Assembly (NCBI GenBank): GCA_021604665.1 | Contig: BQJK01000001.1 | Coordinates: 868,001-932,000, forward strand | Source of the DNA: Rhodomicrobium sp. | Lineage (GTDB): Bacteria; Pseudomonadota; Alphaproteobacteria; Rhizobiales; HXMU1428-3 | Direction: 5' to 3' | Length of the DNA: 64,000 bases | Shown here: positions 1-10,632 of the stretch, piece by piece | Numbering within the stretch: position 1 is the stretch's first letter | Layout of the letters: every line of letters begins with the position of its first letter | The notes under the pieces: model-generated | Seen by the model: the letters and a program-made list of their open reading frames with translations, nothing else | Databases searched by the model: none | Told to the model about the DNA's origin: nothing | Translations under genes and position numbers: made by a program

Positions 1-2364
1 TTCGATTACCTTGCCCATAAACGAAACACCAGAAATCTCTTCAATCTCATTCGCCTCACCAGCTGCACCGCCCATAGCCATCTGCTTCTTCAAGTCAGAA
101 ACCTGCTGGCTTAATTGACGGCGCTCAGCCACCAGAGTTTCAAGCCGCTCAGATAATTGCGCTGGCGGCACCTTTAATGTCGCCGCAGCTTCTTGCAATA
201 AACGCTCCTGATCTTTTAAATAACGCCGCGCTTCAGTGCCCGTTAATGCTTCAAGCCGGCGCACACCAGAGGCCACTGCCCCCTCATTTACAATATGCAC
301 CAAGCCAATCTCACCCGTGTTAGAGACATGGGTACCACCGCACAGCTCCATAGAATATGTACGGCCAGCCGTGTCGCCATGAAGGTTCGTCCCCATAGAA
401 ACAACCCGTACCTCATCGCCATATTTTTCGCCGAACAACGCCATAGCCCCGGCTTCAATAGCATCATCAACAGCCATTAACCGTGTTTCAACTGGCGCAT
501 TTTGTAAGATTATCTCATTCGCCATCTGCTCAACCTGCGCAATTTCCTCATCACCCATTGGCTTGTTATGAGAGAAATCAAACCGCAACCGGCCATCATC
601 GACTAATGAGCCCTTCTGCGCGACATGATCGCCAAGTGTCACCCGCAGCGCTTCATGCAAAAGGTGGGTCGCGGAGTGGTTCGAGCGAATGGCACTGCGG
701 CGCTGATGGTCAACTTCAAGGCTAACCGTATCACCAACGGTCAAAGACCCAGACTTAACCTCACCGAGATGAACAAAAATAGAGCCAAGCTTTTTCAGCG
801 TATCGGATACACTGAAACTACCATCATCCCATTTGATCACGCCGGTGTCGCCAACCTGCCCACCAGATTCCGCATAGAAAGGCGTTTGGTTTAAGATGAT
901 CATACCGCTCTCACCAGCGCTAAGACTATTCACCTCAACACCATCTTTCAGCAGCGCGGAAATCTCTCCTTCACCAATCTCGCGGTTATAGCCAAGAAAC
1001 TCACTGGCACCAATTTTATCGGCAAGTCCAAACCAAATGCTGTCATCAGCTGTATCGCCAGAGCCCTTCCAATTACGGCGAGCTTCTTCACGTTGCAGTT
1101 TCATTGCGTCATCAAAGCCATCAGTATTGACCGTAATACCGCGAGCTTTCAGCGCATCTTCGGTCAAATCAAGCGGAAAACCATAAGTGTCATAAAGCTT
1201 GAACGCGACATGACCATCAAGCACATCACCGTCTTTAAGGTCTGAGGATTCTTCATCCAGCAATTTCAAACCGCGATCAAGCGTCTTACGGAAACGAGTT
1301 TCCTCAAGTCGCAATGTCTCACTAATCAGGCTCTCACCTCTAACAAGATCAGGATAAGCCTGGCCCATTTCACGTATCAGTGCCGGCACCAGCTGATGCA
1401 TCAATGGCTCAGTTGCCCCAAGCAATTCAGCATGACGCATCGCCCGCCGCATGATCCGGCGCAGCACATAACCCCGCCCTTCATTTGATGGTAAAACCCC
1501 ATCTGCAATGAGAAAACTCGTCGAGCGCAAATGATCAGCTATGACCCTGTGTGAGGCTTTGCGCGGTCCCATCGCATCAACGCCGAGAATATCAACGGAT
1601 GCAGAAATCAGATTTTTAAAAAGGTCAGTTTCATAATTATCATGGGTGCCCTGCAAAACAGCCGCAATACGCTCCAGCCCCATACCAGTATCGATTGATG
1701 GTTTCGGTAAATCCCTCCTGCCATCTTCTAGCTGCTCATACTGCATGAAAACAAGATTCCAGATCTCAATAAAGCGATCCCCATCTTCATCCGGGCTACC
1801 AGGCGGCCCCCCGGGTATATGATCACCATGATCAAAGAAAATTTCAGAACAAGGACCACAAGGCCCCGTATCACCCATAGACCAGAAGTTATCGCTGGTA
1901 GAAATACGGATGATTTTATCATCAGAAAAACCAGCAACCTTTTTCCAAATATCAACCGCGTCCTCATCCTCAGAATAAACGGTGACCAACAGGCGTTTCG
2001 GGTCGAGAGCAAATTCTTTAGTGATCAGGTCCCAAGCGAATTTAATCGCATCATCTTTGAAATAATCACCGAAAGAAAAGTTACCAAGCATCTCGAAAAA
2101 TGTGTGATGCCTGGCCGTGTAGCCAACATTATCCAGATCATTATGCTTGCCGCCCGCCCTGACGCATTTTTGGCTGGAAGTGGCCCGGTTATAATCCCGC
2201 GTCTCAACGCCGGTGAAAACATTTTTGAACGGCACCATACCCGCATTGGTGAACATCAAGGTCGGGTCATTTGACGGCACCAGTGAACTGGAAGGAACAA
2301 TAGAATGCCCTTCTTTTTCAAAGAATGTCAGAAATGCTTTCCGTATGTCATTTACACCCGTCAT
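1..2364 (-). CDS. alaS: alanyl-tRNA synthetase, C-terminus truncated by window edge
   Basis: Manual minus-strand translation from ATG at 2364: [52 protein letters not shown]..., AlaRS signatures; 788 codons open to position 1. Absent from the ORF track because it runs off the edge. Confidence 0.96.
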   Translation of the reverse strand, partial: MTGVNDIRKAFLTFFEKEGHSIVPSSSLVPSNDPTLMFTNAGMVPFKNVFTGVETRDYNRATSSQKCVRAGGKHNDLDNVGYTARHHTFFEMLGNFSFGDYFKDDAIKFAWDLITKEFALDPKRLLVTVYSEDEDAVDIWKKVAGFSDDKIIRISTSDNFWSMGDTGPCGPCSEIFFDHGDHIPGGPPGSPDEDGDRFIEIWNLVFMQYEQLEDGRRDLPKPSIDTGMGLERIAAVLQGTHDNYETDLFKNLISASVDILGVDAMGPRKASHRVIADHLRSTSFLIADGVLPSNEGRGYVLRRIMRRAMRHAELLGATEPLMHQLVPALIREMGQAYPDLVRGESLISETLRLEETRFRKTLDRGLKLLDEESSDLKDGDVLDGHVAFKLYDTYGFPLDLTEDALKARGITVNTDGFDDAMKLQREEARRNWKGSGDTADDSIWFGLADKIGASEFLGYNREIGEGEISALLKDGVEVNSLSAGESGMIILNQTPFYAESGGQVGDTGVIKWDDGSFSVSDTLKKLGSIFVHLGEVKSGSLTVGDTVSLEVDHQRRSAIRSNHSATHLLHEALRVTLGDHVAQKGSLVDDGRLRFDFSHNKPMGDEEIAQVEQMANEIILQNAPVETRLMAVDDAIEAGAMALFGEKYGDEVRVVSMGTNLHGDTAGRTYSMELCGGTHVSNTGEIGLVHIVNEGAVASGVRRLEALTGTEARRYLKDQERLLQEAAATLKVPPAQLSERLETLVAERRQLSQQVSDLKKQMAMGGAAGEANEIEEISGVSFMGKVIE

Positions 2365-2509
2365 ATGCACCTTTACCCGATTGATATCTGTTTATATGGC
2401 CTTTTATCAGGGCTTCTTCAATAACTCTAGCCTTTCTCGTCTCATTCCATCATTTTTCAATCTTAGTAAGAAAATGTTGACCCTATATAAAGACTACAAG
2501 CCTATCCGA

Positions 2510-2541
2510 AGAAAAAAACCCGATTGCCGAAACAATCGGGT
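2510..2541 (-). terminator. rho-independent terminator
   Basis: CCCGATTG-ccgaaa-CAATCGGG stem with A-run on the left, i.e. U-tract on the minus strand. Confidence 0.7.
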
Positions 2542-2597
2542 GAAGTTGTCAAACAACAGGAGGAAATTTGATTTCAGATACGGGAAAACCTCTGTAA

Positions 2598-2741
2598 TCA
2601 GCCAGCTATCGAGCTGATCACCACCCCCATGGAAGTGGCCGGTACTGAAATGGAAAGAAAGAAGGAGAGAAACAAAGCTGTGAGAAATGCCATGAGAGAA
2701 AAACACATCATAAATGTTCTGAAGTCTTTCAAAGTGTACAT
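2598..2741 (-). CDS. small hydrophobic (single-TM/signal-like) protein, ~47 aa
   Basis: MYTLKDFRTFMMCFSLMAFLTALFLSFFLSISVPATSMGVVISSIAG; GGGAG about 10 nt upstream of ATG at 2741; minus-strand terminator downstream. ORF track extends it to 70 aa. Confidence 0.4.
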   Translation of the reverse strand: MYTLKDFRTFMMCFSLMAFLTALFLSFFLSISVPATSMGVVISSIAG

Positions 2742-2881
2742 GATCTTAAGGCTCCCTTTAAACTGTGACAAAAGCAACTCATCTACTCCATCTGTCGCGC
2801 TGGCAGCCAAATAGGTTCAAATTCTTATAGAGACCCACTCGATTTACACCCTGATCAGATATTCAGGCTCAAAACTCAGGC

Positions 2882-2908
2882 AAAAAAATACCCGGCCAAA
2901 AGCCGGGC
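2882..2908 (-). terminator. recA terminator
   Basis: CCCGGC-caaaa-GCCGGG stem with A-run on the left (minus U-tract), downstream of the recA stop. Confidence 0.75.
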
Positions 2909-2982
2909 ATTTAAATTCATATCACTGACTATTCGCCCCTAAAGTCTGCTAAGGGGCGCGATCAGTACTGACACATCAAGAT

Positions 2983-4074
2983 TTATTCATCTTCATCAGG
3001 TTCTTCAACAGTTGGCGGCGGCGGTAAATCGCCATCCAGTATCTGCTCAGCAATTAAGCCAGCATTCTGGCGGATAGAAAGTTCAATCCGCTCAGCAATA
3101 TCAGGGTTTTCTGCGAGGAATTTTTTAGCATTCTCCCGGCCCTGGCCAATTTTATTGCCTTCATAAGCATACCAGGCACCGGATTTATCAATCGTCTCAG
3201 CTTTCACACCAAGATCAAGCAATTCACCGGTTTTGGAAATACCTTCACCATACATGATATCAAATTCAACCTGACGGAAAGGCGGGGCCACTTTGTTTTT
3301 AACAACCTTAACCCGTGTTTGGTTACCAACAACCTCATCACTGTTCTTGATCTGGCCAATACGGCGAATATCAAGCCGCACAGAAGAATAGAACTTCAGC
3401 GCATTACCACCAGTTGTTGTCTCAGGTGAGCCAAACATTACACCAATCTTCATGCGGATCTGGTTGATGAAAACAACCATAGTGCGAGATTTAGAGATAG
3501 AGCCCGTCAATTTGCGCAGCGCCTGGCTCATTAGCCGGGCTTGCAAACCAGGCAAGCTATCACCCATCTCTCCCTCAAGCTCAGCCCGCGGCGTCAGCGC
3601 CGCAACACTATCAATCACCAGCACATCAACAGCGCCAGAGCGCACCAGCGTATCAGCAATTTCAAGGGCCTGCTCACCTGTATCAGGCTGTGAGATCAAC
3701 AGATCGTCAATATTCACACCCAACTTGCGGGCATAAACAGGGTCAACCGCATGCTCCGCATCAATGAAGGCACACACGCCACCTGTTTTTTGAGCTTCCG
3801 CCACAGTATGGAGAGCAAGAGTTGTTTTACCAGAGCTTTCAGGCCCATAGATCTCAATGATACGGCCACGCGGCAACCCGCCTATACCCAGCGCAATATC
3901 GAGACCAAGCGACCCGGTAGAAACAGCATCCACATCTACCTTGAACGACTCTGTACCGAGCCGCATGATTGAGCCTTTGCCAAAATTCTTCTCAATCTGC
4001 GAAAGCGCTGATAATAACGCCTTATCCTTATCCATTTCACCCCCTGTGATAACCTGCAAACCCGCGTTAGACAT
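2983..4074 (-). CDS. recA: recombinase RecA
   Basis: 363 aa; [13 protein letters not shown] Walker A, full RecA core. Confidence 0.99.
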   Translation of the reverse strand: MSNAGLQVITGGEMDKDKALLSALSQIEKNFGKGSIMRLGTESFKVDVDAVSTGSLGLDIALGIGGLPRGRIIEIYGPESSGKTTLALHTVAEAQKTGGVCAFIDAEHAVDPVYARKLGVNIDDLLISQPDTGEQALEIADTLVRSGAVDVLVIDSVAALTPRAELEGEMGDSLPGLQARLMSQALRKLTGSISKSRTMVVFINQIRMKIGVMFGSPETTTGGNALKFYSSVRLDIRRIGQIKNSDEVVGNQTRVKVVKNKVAPPFRQVEFDIMYGEGISKTGELLDLGVKAETIDKSGAWYAYEGNKIGQGRENAKKFLAENPDIAERIELSIRQNAGLIAEQILDGDLPPPPTVEEPDEDE

Positions 4075-4193
4075 CTGTAATACCCCTTATTCCATGAGTG
4101 AAGACAATATTCAATTGCTGAATAATGTACCCCATTTGTTCTCTTTTGGCAAGGCGTAGTAGAAGACTGATATTACTACGAATTTCAGATCAC

Positions 4194-4208
4194 GTTCAAT
4201 TTCCGTTC
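4194..4208 (+). promoter_or_regulatory. putative LexA/SOS box (GTTC-N7-GTTC)
   Basis: GTTCaatttccGTTC, 120 bp upstream of the recA start; matches the alphaproteobacterial SOS motif. Confidence 0.75.
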
Positions 4209-4263
4209 TCACGTTTCGAATCAAATCACTTATCTAAAACAACGAGCACCAGCTCGTTTCAAC

Positions 4264-4312
4264 TAAAAAGAATTACCCTCCCGCAGGGGCCATCCCCAAG
4301 GGAGGGTAATTC
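4264..4312 (-). terminator. cckA terminator
   Basis: Perfect 13-bp inverted repeat GAATTACCCTCCC/GGGAGGGTAATTC (4270-4282/4300-4312), minus-strand U-tract (ctttttag). Confidence 0.75.
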
Positions 4313-4397
4313 ATTATTGATACTGATGAAAAGTATACTGAGCCAATGCGGATGCTGCGTGGACATCTGATGCGCAGAAGAACCGAGAGACTTTTCA

Positions 4398-6998
4398 TCA
4401 CCCCTCAAGCGTTTCCTTCACCGTTGCCGCCAGCTGCTTCAAGGAAAACGGCTTTGGCAAAAAGGTAAAGCTCTCACCTTTTTTCAGGTTTTTATCGAAA
4501 GCATCTTCAGCATAACCAGAGATAAAGATCACCTTCACATCAGGCAGACTTTCCCGAAGGTGAGAAAGCATCGTCGGCCCGTCCATTTCAGGCATCATCA
4601 CATCAGAGACAACAAGATCAATCCGCCCTTCATGATTGGCAACAACCTCAAGCGCATCAACACCAGAGCTGGCCTCAAGCACATTATACCCCCGCGTCGT
4701 CAACGCCCGAACAGCAAAGCTACGCACAGCCTCTTCATCCTCAACCAGCAGTAAAGTTTCAGAGCCGGTCATATCCCGGGGGCGCTCTTGCACCACAGCC
4801 TCTTGCACATCGGCCTCAATCTGCGGTTTATCTTCTTCCACATGCCGCGGCAGGTAGATTTTAAAGCTGGTGCCTTCGCCTTCAACACTATCAACGAAGA
4901 TATAACCATCAGTTTGCTTGACGATGCCATAGACCATGGAAAGCCCAAGCCCAGTCCCCTTACCAATGTCTTTGGTTGTGAAGAACGGCTCAAAAATTTT
5001 ATCAATCACAGATTGCGGCATGCCGCAGCCACTATCAGAAATCTCAAGCAACACATATTCACCGGGCTTCAGCCCGCGCTTTTCTTCATCCAATGAGCGA
5101 TGCTCTGCGATATTCTCAGTTCTGAGGGTTAATATGCCGCCATCTGCCATCGCATCCCGCGCATTCACCGCAAGATTAATAATCACCTGGTCAAATTGAT
5201 GGTTATCCGCCTTAACAGACCAGAGATCACGGCCATGAACAACCTTCAGCTCAACCTTCTCACCGAGCAAGCGAGACAGCATGGCGGTTACATCTTGGAT
5301 AACGTTATTCAGAGAGAGCACCTCAGGCCGCAAAGTCTGCTGACGGGAAAAGGCCAACAGATGCCGCACCAGGCTGGCCGCCCGGTTCGCATTCTGCTTG
5401 ATATGCATCATATCTTTAAAGGAAGGGTCGGTTGGTCGGTGGCTACCAATAAGCAAATCACAATAGCCAATGATAGCTGTCAGCACATTATTGAAATCAT
5501 GGGCAATACCGCCAGCAAGTTGACCAACAGCCTGCATTTTCTGACTTTGCGCAAACTGCACCTCAAGCGCCCGTTGTTTAGATGTATCAATGGCATAGAT
5601 AATGCCAACGGCACCATCTTCCGTCATATCCCGTGCTGGGCTGAGATAAAGCTGACCAGAGCGCTCATCCGCAACACCTTCACCATGGCAAAACTTCACA
5701 TCAACCGGCGCAATCACCGCATTGCCATTCGCCGCATTCTCAAGCGCTGTTTTCAGTGCCTCACGGTCATCTTCTTCTATCAGTTCAAACAGGTTATCTT
5801 TCCCAGTATCGCTGCCACTGCCAAGCAAAACCCTGAAAGAGCCATTCGCATTCGAAATACCACCCTCTTCAGAAATCGTAGCAATACCAATTGGCGCAGA
5901 ATGATAGAACTGCTCAAGCCGCATTTCAGTCATCCGTTGCGGCTCAAACAATTGCGGCGCATCATCAGCCAGAAGGGCAACTACACCATAATGAAACGGC
6001 TCAGGCCCGACAGTCCCAGCCATTTCATTTGAGAAATCATCAACTGGCTGGCCATAGAGAATGGCGCTAATAGTCGAGCCATCGGAGCGCACAAGATCAT
6101 AATATTGCACAGAGCGAAGCTGCGAATGCGGCGTGAGAGACTGTGTTAACAGCTGCACACCCTCAGCCGGTAAAATAGAGGTGAGATGCAATGGATCAGC
6201 GGATTGATGCGGCAATTGCATCCAATCAGCGAAAGTCCCATTCATGTAAGTTACATCACCGTCAACATTCAGCGTGAAAAAGCCAACCGGGGCTTGATCA
6301 AAATGACGAACAGCCGTGATGAGGCTTTTATATTCCTGATCGCGAGTTGAGCGCTCTAATGTGATGTCAGCAATCCGCCAAACAACCCCATTTACCTTAT
6401 CAGAGCCATCTTTCAGGGTAATCGGGCGCACAGAAATCCGTAGCCAACGCACTTGCCGCTCAGGTTCAGCGCCATCAACACCGTCAACTACATCCTCAAC
6501 CGGGAATTCATCTTCCCAGGCACGCAGCTGTGTGGCGGCCTGGCAAAGCCTGTAAAGAGGTTCCGCAATTGAGGGATCACCGGAGAAGAAGGTCTCTACA
6601 GTCGGGATAACTTTTTCCCGCTTACGGCGAAGAATATGAAAATAGGCATCATTCGCGTAAATCACCTCACCCTTTTTATTGGTGATCATCATGCCGTCAT
6701 TGAGATTTTCCGCATAGGCTGCGAAAATATTAGCGCTCCGGTTCTCCGTCTGAAGGTCAAGAACCCCAGCCGAATAGGCAAGCACCGCAAAAACGCCAAC
6801 CGTCGCCAGCAACCCAAGTATGCCCATCAGCAGAAAATTAAATTCCTGCAAGAAAAAAGCAGCCATGAGCACCAGAGCCAAAAGCCCAAGGCACAAAATT
6901 GTTCTATATTTTCCCGGCCGCATAAGCATGGCGGATAACCGACCCTCCTGAACCAGATCAGGCTGCTGAGGGTCTACAGGCACATTTACATCACTCAT
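4398..6998 (-). CDS. cckA: hybrid sensor histidine kinase CckA
   Basis: 866 aa: N-terminal TM helices, PAS-like region, HisKA (GGIAHDFNNVLTAIIGYCDLL), HATPase and C-terminal receiver; next to flhB. Confidence 0.93.
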   Translation of the reverse strand: MSDVNVPVDPQQPDLVQEGRLSAMLMRPGKYRTILCLGLLALVLMAAFFLQEFNFLLMGILGLLATVGVFAVLAYSAGVLDLQTENRSANIFAAYAENLNDGMMITNKKGEVIYANDAYFHILRRKREKVIPTVETFFSGDPSIAEPLYRLCQAATQLRAWEDEFPVEDVVDGVDGAEPERQVRWLRISVRPITLKDGSDKVNGVVWRIADITLERSTRDQEYKSLITAVRHFDQAPVGFFTLNVDGDVTYMNGTFADWMQLPHQSADPLHLTSILPAEGVQLLTQSLTPHSQLRSVQYYDLVRSDGSTISAILYGQPVDDFSNEMAGTVGPEPFHYGVVALLADDAPQLFEPQRMTEMRLEQFYHSAPIGIATISEEGGISNANGSFRVLLGSGSDTGKDNLFELIEEDDREALKTALENAANGNAVIAPVDVKFCHGEGVADERSGQLYLSPARDMTEDGAVGIIYAIDTSKQRALEVQFAQSQKMQAVGQLAGGIAHDFNNVLTAIIGYCDLLIGSHRPTDPSFKDMMHIKQNANRAASLVRHLLAFSRQQTLRPEVLSLNNVIQDVTAMLSRLLGEKVELKVVHGRDLWSVKADNHQFDQVIINLAVNARDAMADGGILTLRTENIAEHRSLDEEKRGLKPGEYVLLEISDSGCGMPQSVIDKIFEPFFTTKDIGKGTGLGLSMVYGIVKQTDGYIFVDSVEGEGTSFKIYLPRHVEEDKPQIEADVQEAVVQERPRDMTGSETLLLVEDEEAVRSFAVRALTTRGYNVLEASSGVDALEVVANHEGRIDLVVSDVMMPEMDGPTMLSHLRESLPDVKVIFISGYAEDAFDKNLKKGESFTFLPKPFSLKQLAATVKETLEG

Positions 6999-7209
6999 AG
7001 CCTAAGACGCTATATGATTCGCAGGCGTCAAGTGATTCGCAAAACTCTTAATACACAGCCAAATCTCAGCCTTGAAAAAAGCTTCAATTCGGCTCTAACA
7101 ACAGCCCGTAACCCTTCAATATTCAACAAAACATAACTTGCCGCAAAATCAATCAAGCAAAACAACACCAGAATTGAGCCAGGAAGGCAAAGCCCCCCTA
7201 TCAACGCCG

Positions 7210-8274
7210 CTATCGCCGCACATCCTTACGCATGATAAAGCCAATAACCTCAGCCACAGCTTTATAATGCTCCGGCGGTATTTCATCATCCACCTCAACA
7301 CCCGCATGCAGCGCCCGCGCCAGTGGTGGGTTCTCTACCAACGGTATTTCATTGTCCTTGGCAATTTCACGAATTTTAAGCGCCAGCGCATCCATCCCCT
7401 TCGCCACGCAAATAGGGGCAGGCATACCAGCCTCATATTTTAGCGCCACCGCATAGTGGGTCGGGTTGGTGATAACCACAGAGGCTTCAGGCACAGCCTG
7501 CATCATGCGCTTGCGGCCCCGCTCCATCCTGATCTGGCGAATTTTCGCCTTCACCATCGGGTCACCTTCTTGCTGCTTATATTCGTCCTTCACCTCTTGC
7601 ATGGTCATCTTCAGCTTATTCCACCATTGCTGGCGCTGATAGGCATAATCAACCATAGCAATCACCGTATAAAGCGCCGCCACGGCAGCCAGAATTTTAA
7701 CTGAATAATCCTTCACAAGTGGAAGTAAAGCCGCCGGGTCAAGGGAGACCATAACCTCAAGCCCATCCCGATCAGGCCACATGATGACAATTATCAAAAT
7801 CGTCACCACCAGCAGCTTGGCCAGGCTTTTGGTAAAATTCACCAGAGATGTCATTGAAAAGAGACGCTTCAAACCGGCAAGCGGAGAGATTTTAGAAAGC
7901 TTCGGCGTCATGGTTTCCGTTTGCAGCAAAAACCCATGCTGAACCAGATTGCCCCCCAACGCCGCAACAATAAACACCAGAAACGGCAGCGACACCGCCG
8001 CCAAAACCGCCAACAGCACCTCAGAGAGGATATTTAAACTGCCCCGCCCTTCAAGAGAGAGGTCATGAGCATTAAACAAAAACCCCTGCAAAACATGAGA
8101 CAAGTCAGCCGCCATCCCCCCAGAAAAAATCATCACAACAAGCGTTGCCGCTGTGAGCATGAACCAGCTATTCACCTCCTGGCTCTTAACCACATTCCCC
8201 TTCTCGCGCGCATCGCGCAGCCGTTTCTCGGAGGGGTCCTCGGTTTTCTCTGATTGTTCGGCTTCATCAGCCAT
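7210..8274 (-). CDS. flhB: flagellar type III export protein FlhB
   Basis: 354 aa; EDPSEKRLRDAREKGNV start and NPTH autocleavage motif (VVITNPTHYAVALKYE). Confidence 0.97.
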   Translation of the reverse strand: MADEAEQSEKTEDPSEKRLRDAREKGNVVKSQEVNSWFMLTAATLVVMIFSGGMAADLSHVLQGFLFNAHDLSLEGRGSLNILSEVLLAVLAAVSLPFLVFIVAALGGNLVQHGFLLQTETMTPKLSKISPLAGLKRLFSMTSLVNFTKSLAKLLVVTILIIVIMWPDRDGLEVMVSLDPAALLPLVKDYSVKILAAVAALYTVIAMVDYAYQRQQWWNKLKMTMQEVKDEYKQQEGDPMVKAKIRQIRMERGRKRMMQAVPEASVVITNPTHYAVALKYEAGMPAPICVAKGMDALALKIREIAKDNEIPLVENPPLARALHAGVEVDDEIPPEHYKAVAEVIGFIMRKDVRR

Positions 8275-8296
8275 AGCAACAATCTCCTAATTGCGC

Positions 8297-9061
8297 CTAA
8301 CGCATCATATTGGTAATGGCGGCCTCATAATAAGCAAGATACCAGCTCATCATCGCACCCAAAAGCAATGCAAATAACAAAACACCAATGTAAATATTGG
8401 CCGGCATAGCAATGAAAAACACCTGGATCTGCGGGATTAACCGCGACAGGATGCCAAGACCGAGAAAGAACACCAGACCAAACACAATAAACGGCGTTGA
8501 GAGCTGCACACCGATCTTGAAAGCATTCGCAACCGTCTTCACAGCCGCCTCGCTAAAGGGGCTAACAGATACAGCCTCCATTGGCGGAAACATCATGTAA
8601 CTTTCTGCCATAGCCACCAGAATGACATGATGGAGGTCGAGCACCAAAATCATCACCGTCCCCAGCATCATCAAAAAGCTGGAGAAAACAGAATCTGACC
8701 GCCCACTCATCGGGTCTGCTGTTTGCGCAAATGAGAGACCCGATTGGAAAGAAACAACATTACCAGCCACCTGCAACCCGCTGGAAATCAGCTTAACAAT
8801 GCCGCCAAAAGCAAACCCAATCAGCGCTTCTTTCATACTTAGCGCGACTAGCCCCATAAGCGTTGTGGGTAAAGGCGGCATATATTTTAGCACCGCCGGG
8901 TAAAGGCAAATGGTCAACATGACAGCAAAGGCCAAACGCGAGCGCATAGGTACACTATGCTCACCAATGGCTGGCAACATCATCACCAGCGGCCCCATAC
9001 GTGAAAAAATAAGAAACAGCACAAAGGCTGTCGCAGGGAGATAGTTAAAATTAACAACCAT
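8297..9061 (-). CDS. fliR: flagellar biosynthesis protein FliR
   Basis: 254 aa polytopic membrane protein, FliR family, between flhB and fliQ. Confidence 0.95.
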   Translation of the reverse strand: MVVNFNYLPATAFVLFLIFSRMGPLVMMLPAIGEHSVPMRSRLAFAVMLTICLYPAVLKYMPPLPTTLMGLVALSMKEALIGFAFGGIVKLISSGLQVAGNVVSFQSGLSFAQTADPMSGRSDSVFSSFLMMLGTVMILVLDLHHVILVAMAESYMMFPPMEAVSVSPFSEAAVKTVANAFKIGVQLSTPFIVFGLVFFLGLGILSRLIPQIQVFFIAMPANIYIGVLLFALLLGAMMSWYLAYYEAAITNMMR

Positions 9062-9142
9062 GTTCGCTAATCACTACCTGCTAAAATCAAGACAAGGCCA
9101 AAATTCACCCAGGGAGCAAACAAAGCGCTGCAAGCCACCACA

Positions 9143-9406
9143 TCACCCCCCGGCGATATGGCTCATCACCCGCTCCATAAAGTTACCAAGTACCCCTGCC
9201 ATAAACGGCATAGCCACCATCACGCTAACAAAAATAGCGATGATCTTTGGCACAAACACCAATGTCATTTCCTGAATTTGCGTCAGCGCCTGAAACAGGG
9301 CAATGATCAGGCCAACCAACAAGCCCACAATCATTGGCGGACCAGAAACTTTGAGCAATACGATAATCGCATCCCGCCCAACATCCATCACTTCCGCGCC
9401 CGTCAT
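9143..9406 (-). CDS. fliQ: flagellar biosynthesis protein FliQ
   Basis: 87 aa; GLLVGLIIALFQALTQIQEMTLVFVPKI signature. Confidence 0.97.
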   Translation of the reverse strand: MTGAEVMDVGRDAIIVLLKVSGPPMIVGLLVGLIIALFQALTQIQEMTLVFVPKIIAIFVSVMVAMPFMAGVLGNFMERVMSHIAGG

Positions 9407-9487
9407 GGCCTAAACCTTTAAAAATTAGAATCACCCAAATTATACGCCCCCAAACCACCAGCCCGGATAATTCTTTCCACTTCCCCC

Positions 9488-9509
9488 AAAAAAAGGCGCC
9501 AAAGCGCCT
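9488..9509 (-). terminator. putative terminator of the flgB-flgC-fliE transcript
   Basis: AGGCGC-caaa-GCGCCT stem with A-run on the left. Confidence 0.45.
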
Positions 9510-9685
9510 CAAATAATTCTGCGCGAAGCGCTTAAAAAAAAGAAAAGCTCGCCCGTAGGGCCGCCCCTTCTTCGCTTAAACTTGGTGCGCTTTACCATAT
9601 TGAATCGATGAAAGTACACCAAGGCGCGCCAGCGCCGAGGGACTTTCACCCGATACTTTCTCAATTCCGACCATCGTACTAGAGG

Positions 9686-9752
9686 CGGATGCGTACTGGG
9701 CATCTGGAGCCCCCCAAATGAGCCGGATGCCGTGTGGGCATCTGGAGCCCCG
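9686..9752. repeat. two tandem REP-like palindromic units
   Basis: gCGGATGCgtacTGGGCATCTGGAGCCCC and gCCGGATGCCgtgTGGGCATCTGGAGCCCC; each can fold (GGATGC/GCATCT). Confidence 0.6.
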
Positions 9753-9783
9753 TCAAAGGGCCAATTTAAGAGGGAGCATCCCT

Positions 9784-10104
9784 CTATATTGGCATATTCA
9801 TAATATCGCGGTAGGCAGAAATCACCCGGTCTCTGGTGGTCACCAACGTCTCAACGGCAATCTCAGTCTCAGCAATCGTGGTGACAAGATCAACCAGGCT
9901 GCCCTTACCACTAGCCACATTCACAGCAGCCGTTTCAGCCACTTTCCCCTTCTCAGCAACAGACTCAACAGCCCCCTGCACCAGCTTGGTAAATTCCCCC
10001 GTGTCCTGCAGCGCTCCGGTGGCTTTATCAGGCTTCACAAAGCTATCGCTAACTTTTAAAGCGTTGGCATAAGCATTCGCTGCAAAATTTGCACTAACCG
10101 TCAT
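9784..10104 (-). CDS. fliE: flagellar hook-basal body protein FliE
   Basis: 106 aa; C-terminal ETLVTTRDRVISAYRDIMNMPI. Confidence 0.95.
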   Translation of the reverse strand: MTVSANFAANAYANALKVSDSFVKPDKATGALQDTGEFTKLVQGAVESVAEKGKVAETAAVNVASGKGSLVDLVTTIAETEIAVETLVTTRDRVISAYRDIMNMPI

Positions 10105-10141
10105 TTATCTAGTCCCCCAAAATCTATAATCTGCAACAACA

Positions 10142-10552
10142 TCAGACGCGCAAAATTTCCAGCGTTTTCGCCAACATGCGCCGAGCAGATGTAATCACAT
10201 TCAAATTCGCCTCATAAGAGCGCTGCGCTTCACGCATATCCATCGCTTCAACAAGGCCATTAACATTCGGCGTTTTCACATAACCCTTCTCATCCGCCGC
10301 CGGATGGCCGGGCTCAAATCGCATACCAAAATCAGATTTATCAACCTTAATGCGCCCGGTTTTAACCAGGTCCAGACCTGTTTCCCGGTCTAGCTCATTG
10401 GTAAATGTCGTCAACTTGCGCCGGTAGGGATCGGCATTCTTTTCAGTTGCCGTGCTGTCCGCATTAGCAATATTCTCAGAAATCACCCGCATCCGCTGAG
10501 ATTGCACGCCAAGCCCAGAGGCGGCGATTTTAAGGCTGTTTAAGAGATCCAT
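10142..10552 (-). CDS. flgC: flagellar basal-body rod protein FlgC
   Basis: 136 aa; SENIANADST and ARRMLAKTLEILRV. Confidence 0.97.
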   Translation of the reverse strand: MDLLNSLKIAASGLGVQSQRMRVISENIANADSTATEKNADPYRRKLTTFTNELDRETGLDLVKTGRIKVDKSDFGMRFEPGHPAADEKGYVKTPNVNGLVEAMDMREAQRSYEANLNVITSARRMLAKTLEILRV

Positions 10553-10632
10553 TCTTCAGGTCACTTTCAAATTAGACATTCATTTATGCAGCTGCCCGCT
10601 CTTGCAATATGGACGGCGATTATTGCGTCAAC

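Noticed and set aside
5196-6032. 278-aa plus-strand ORF
   Set aside because: Antisense to the conserved cckA coding region; composition typical of shadow ORFs.
9509-9703. 64-aa Arg-rich minus-strand ORF
   Set aside because: Lies across structured/repetitive intergenic DNA; no plausible protein features.
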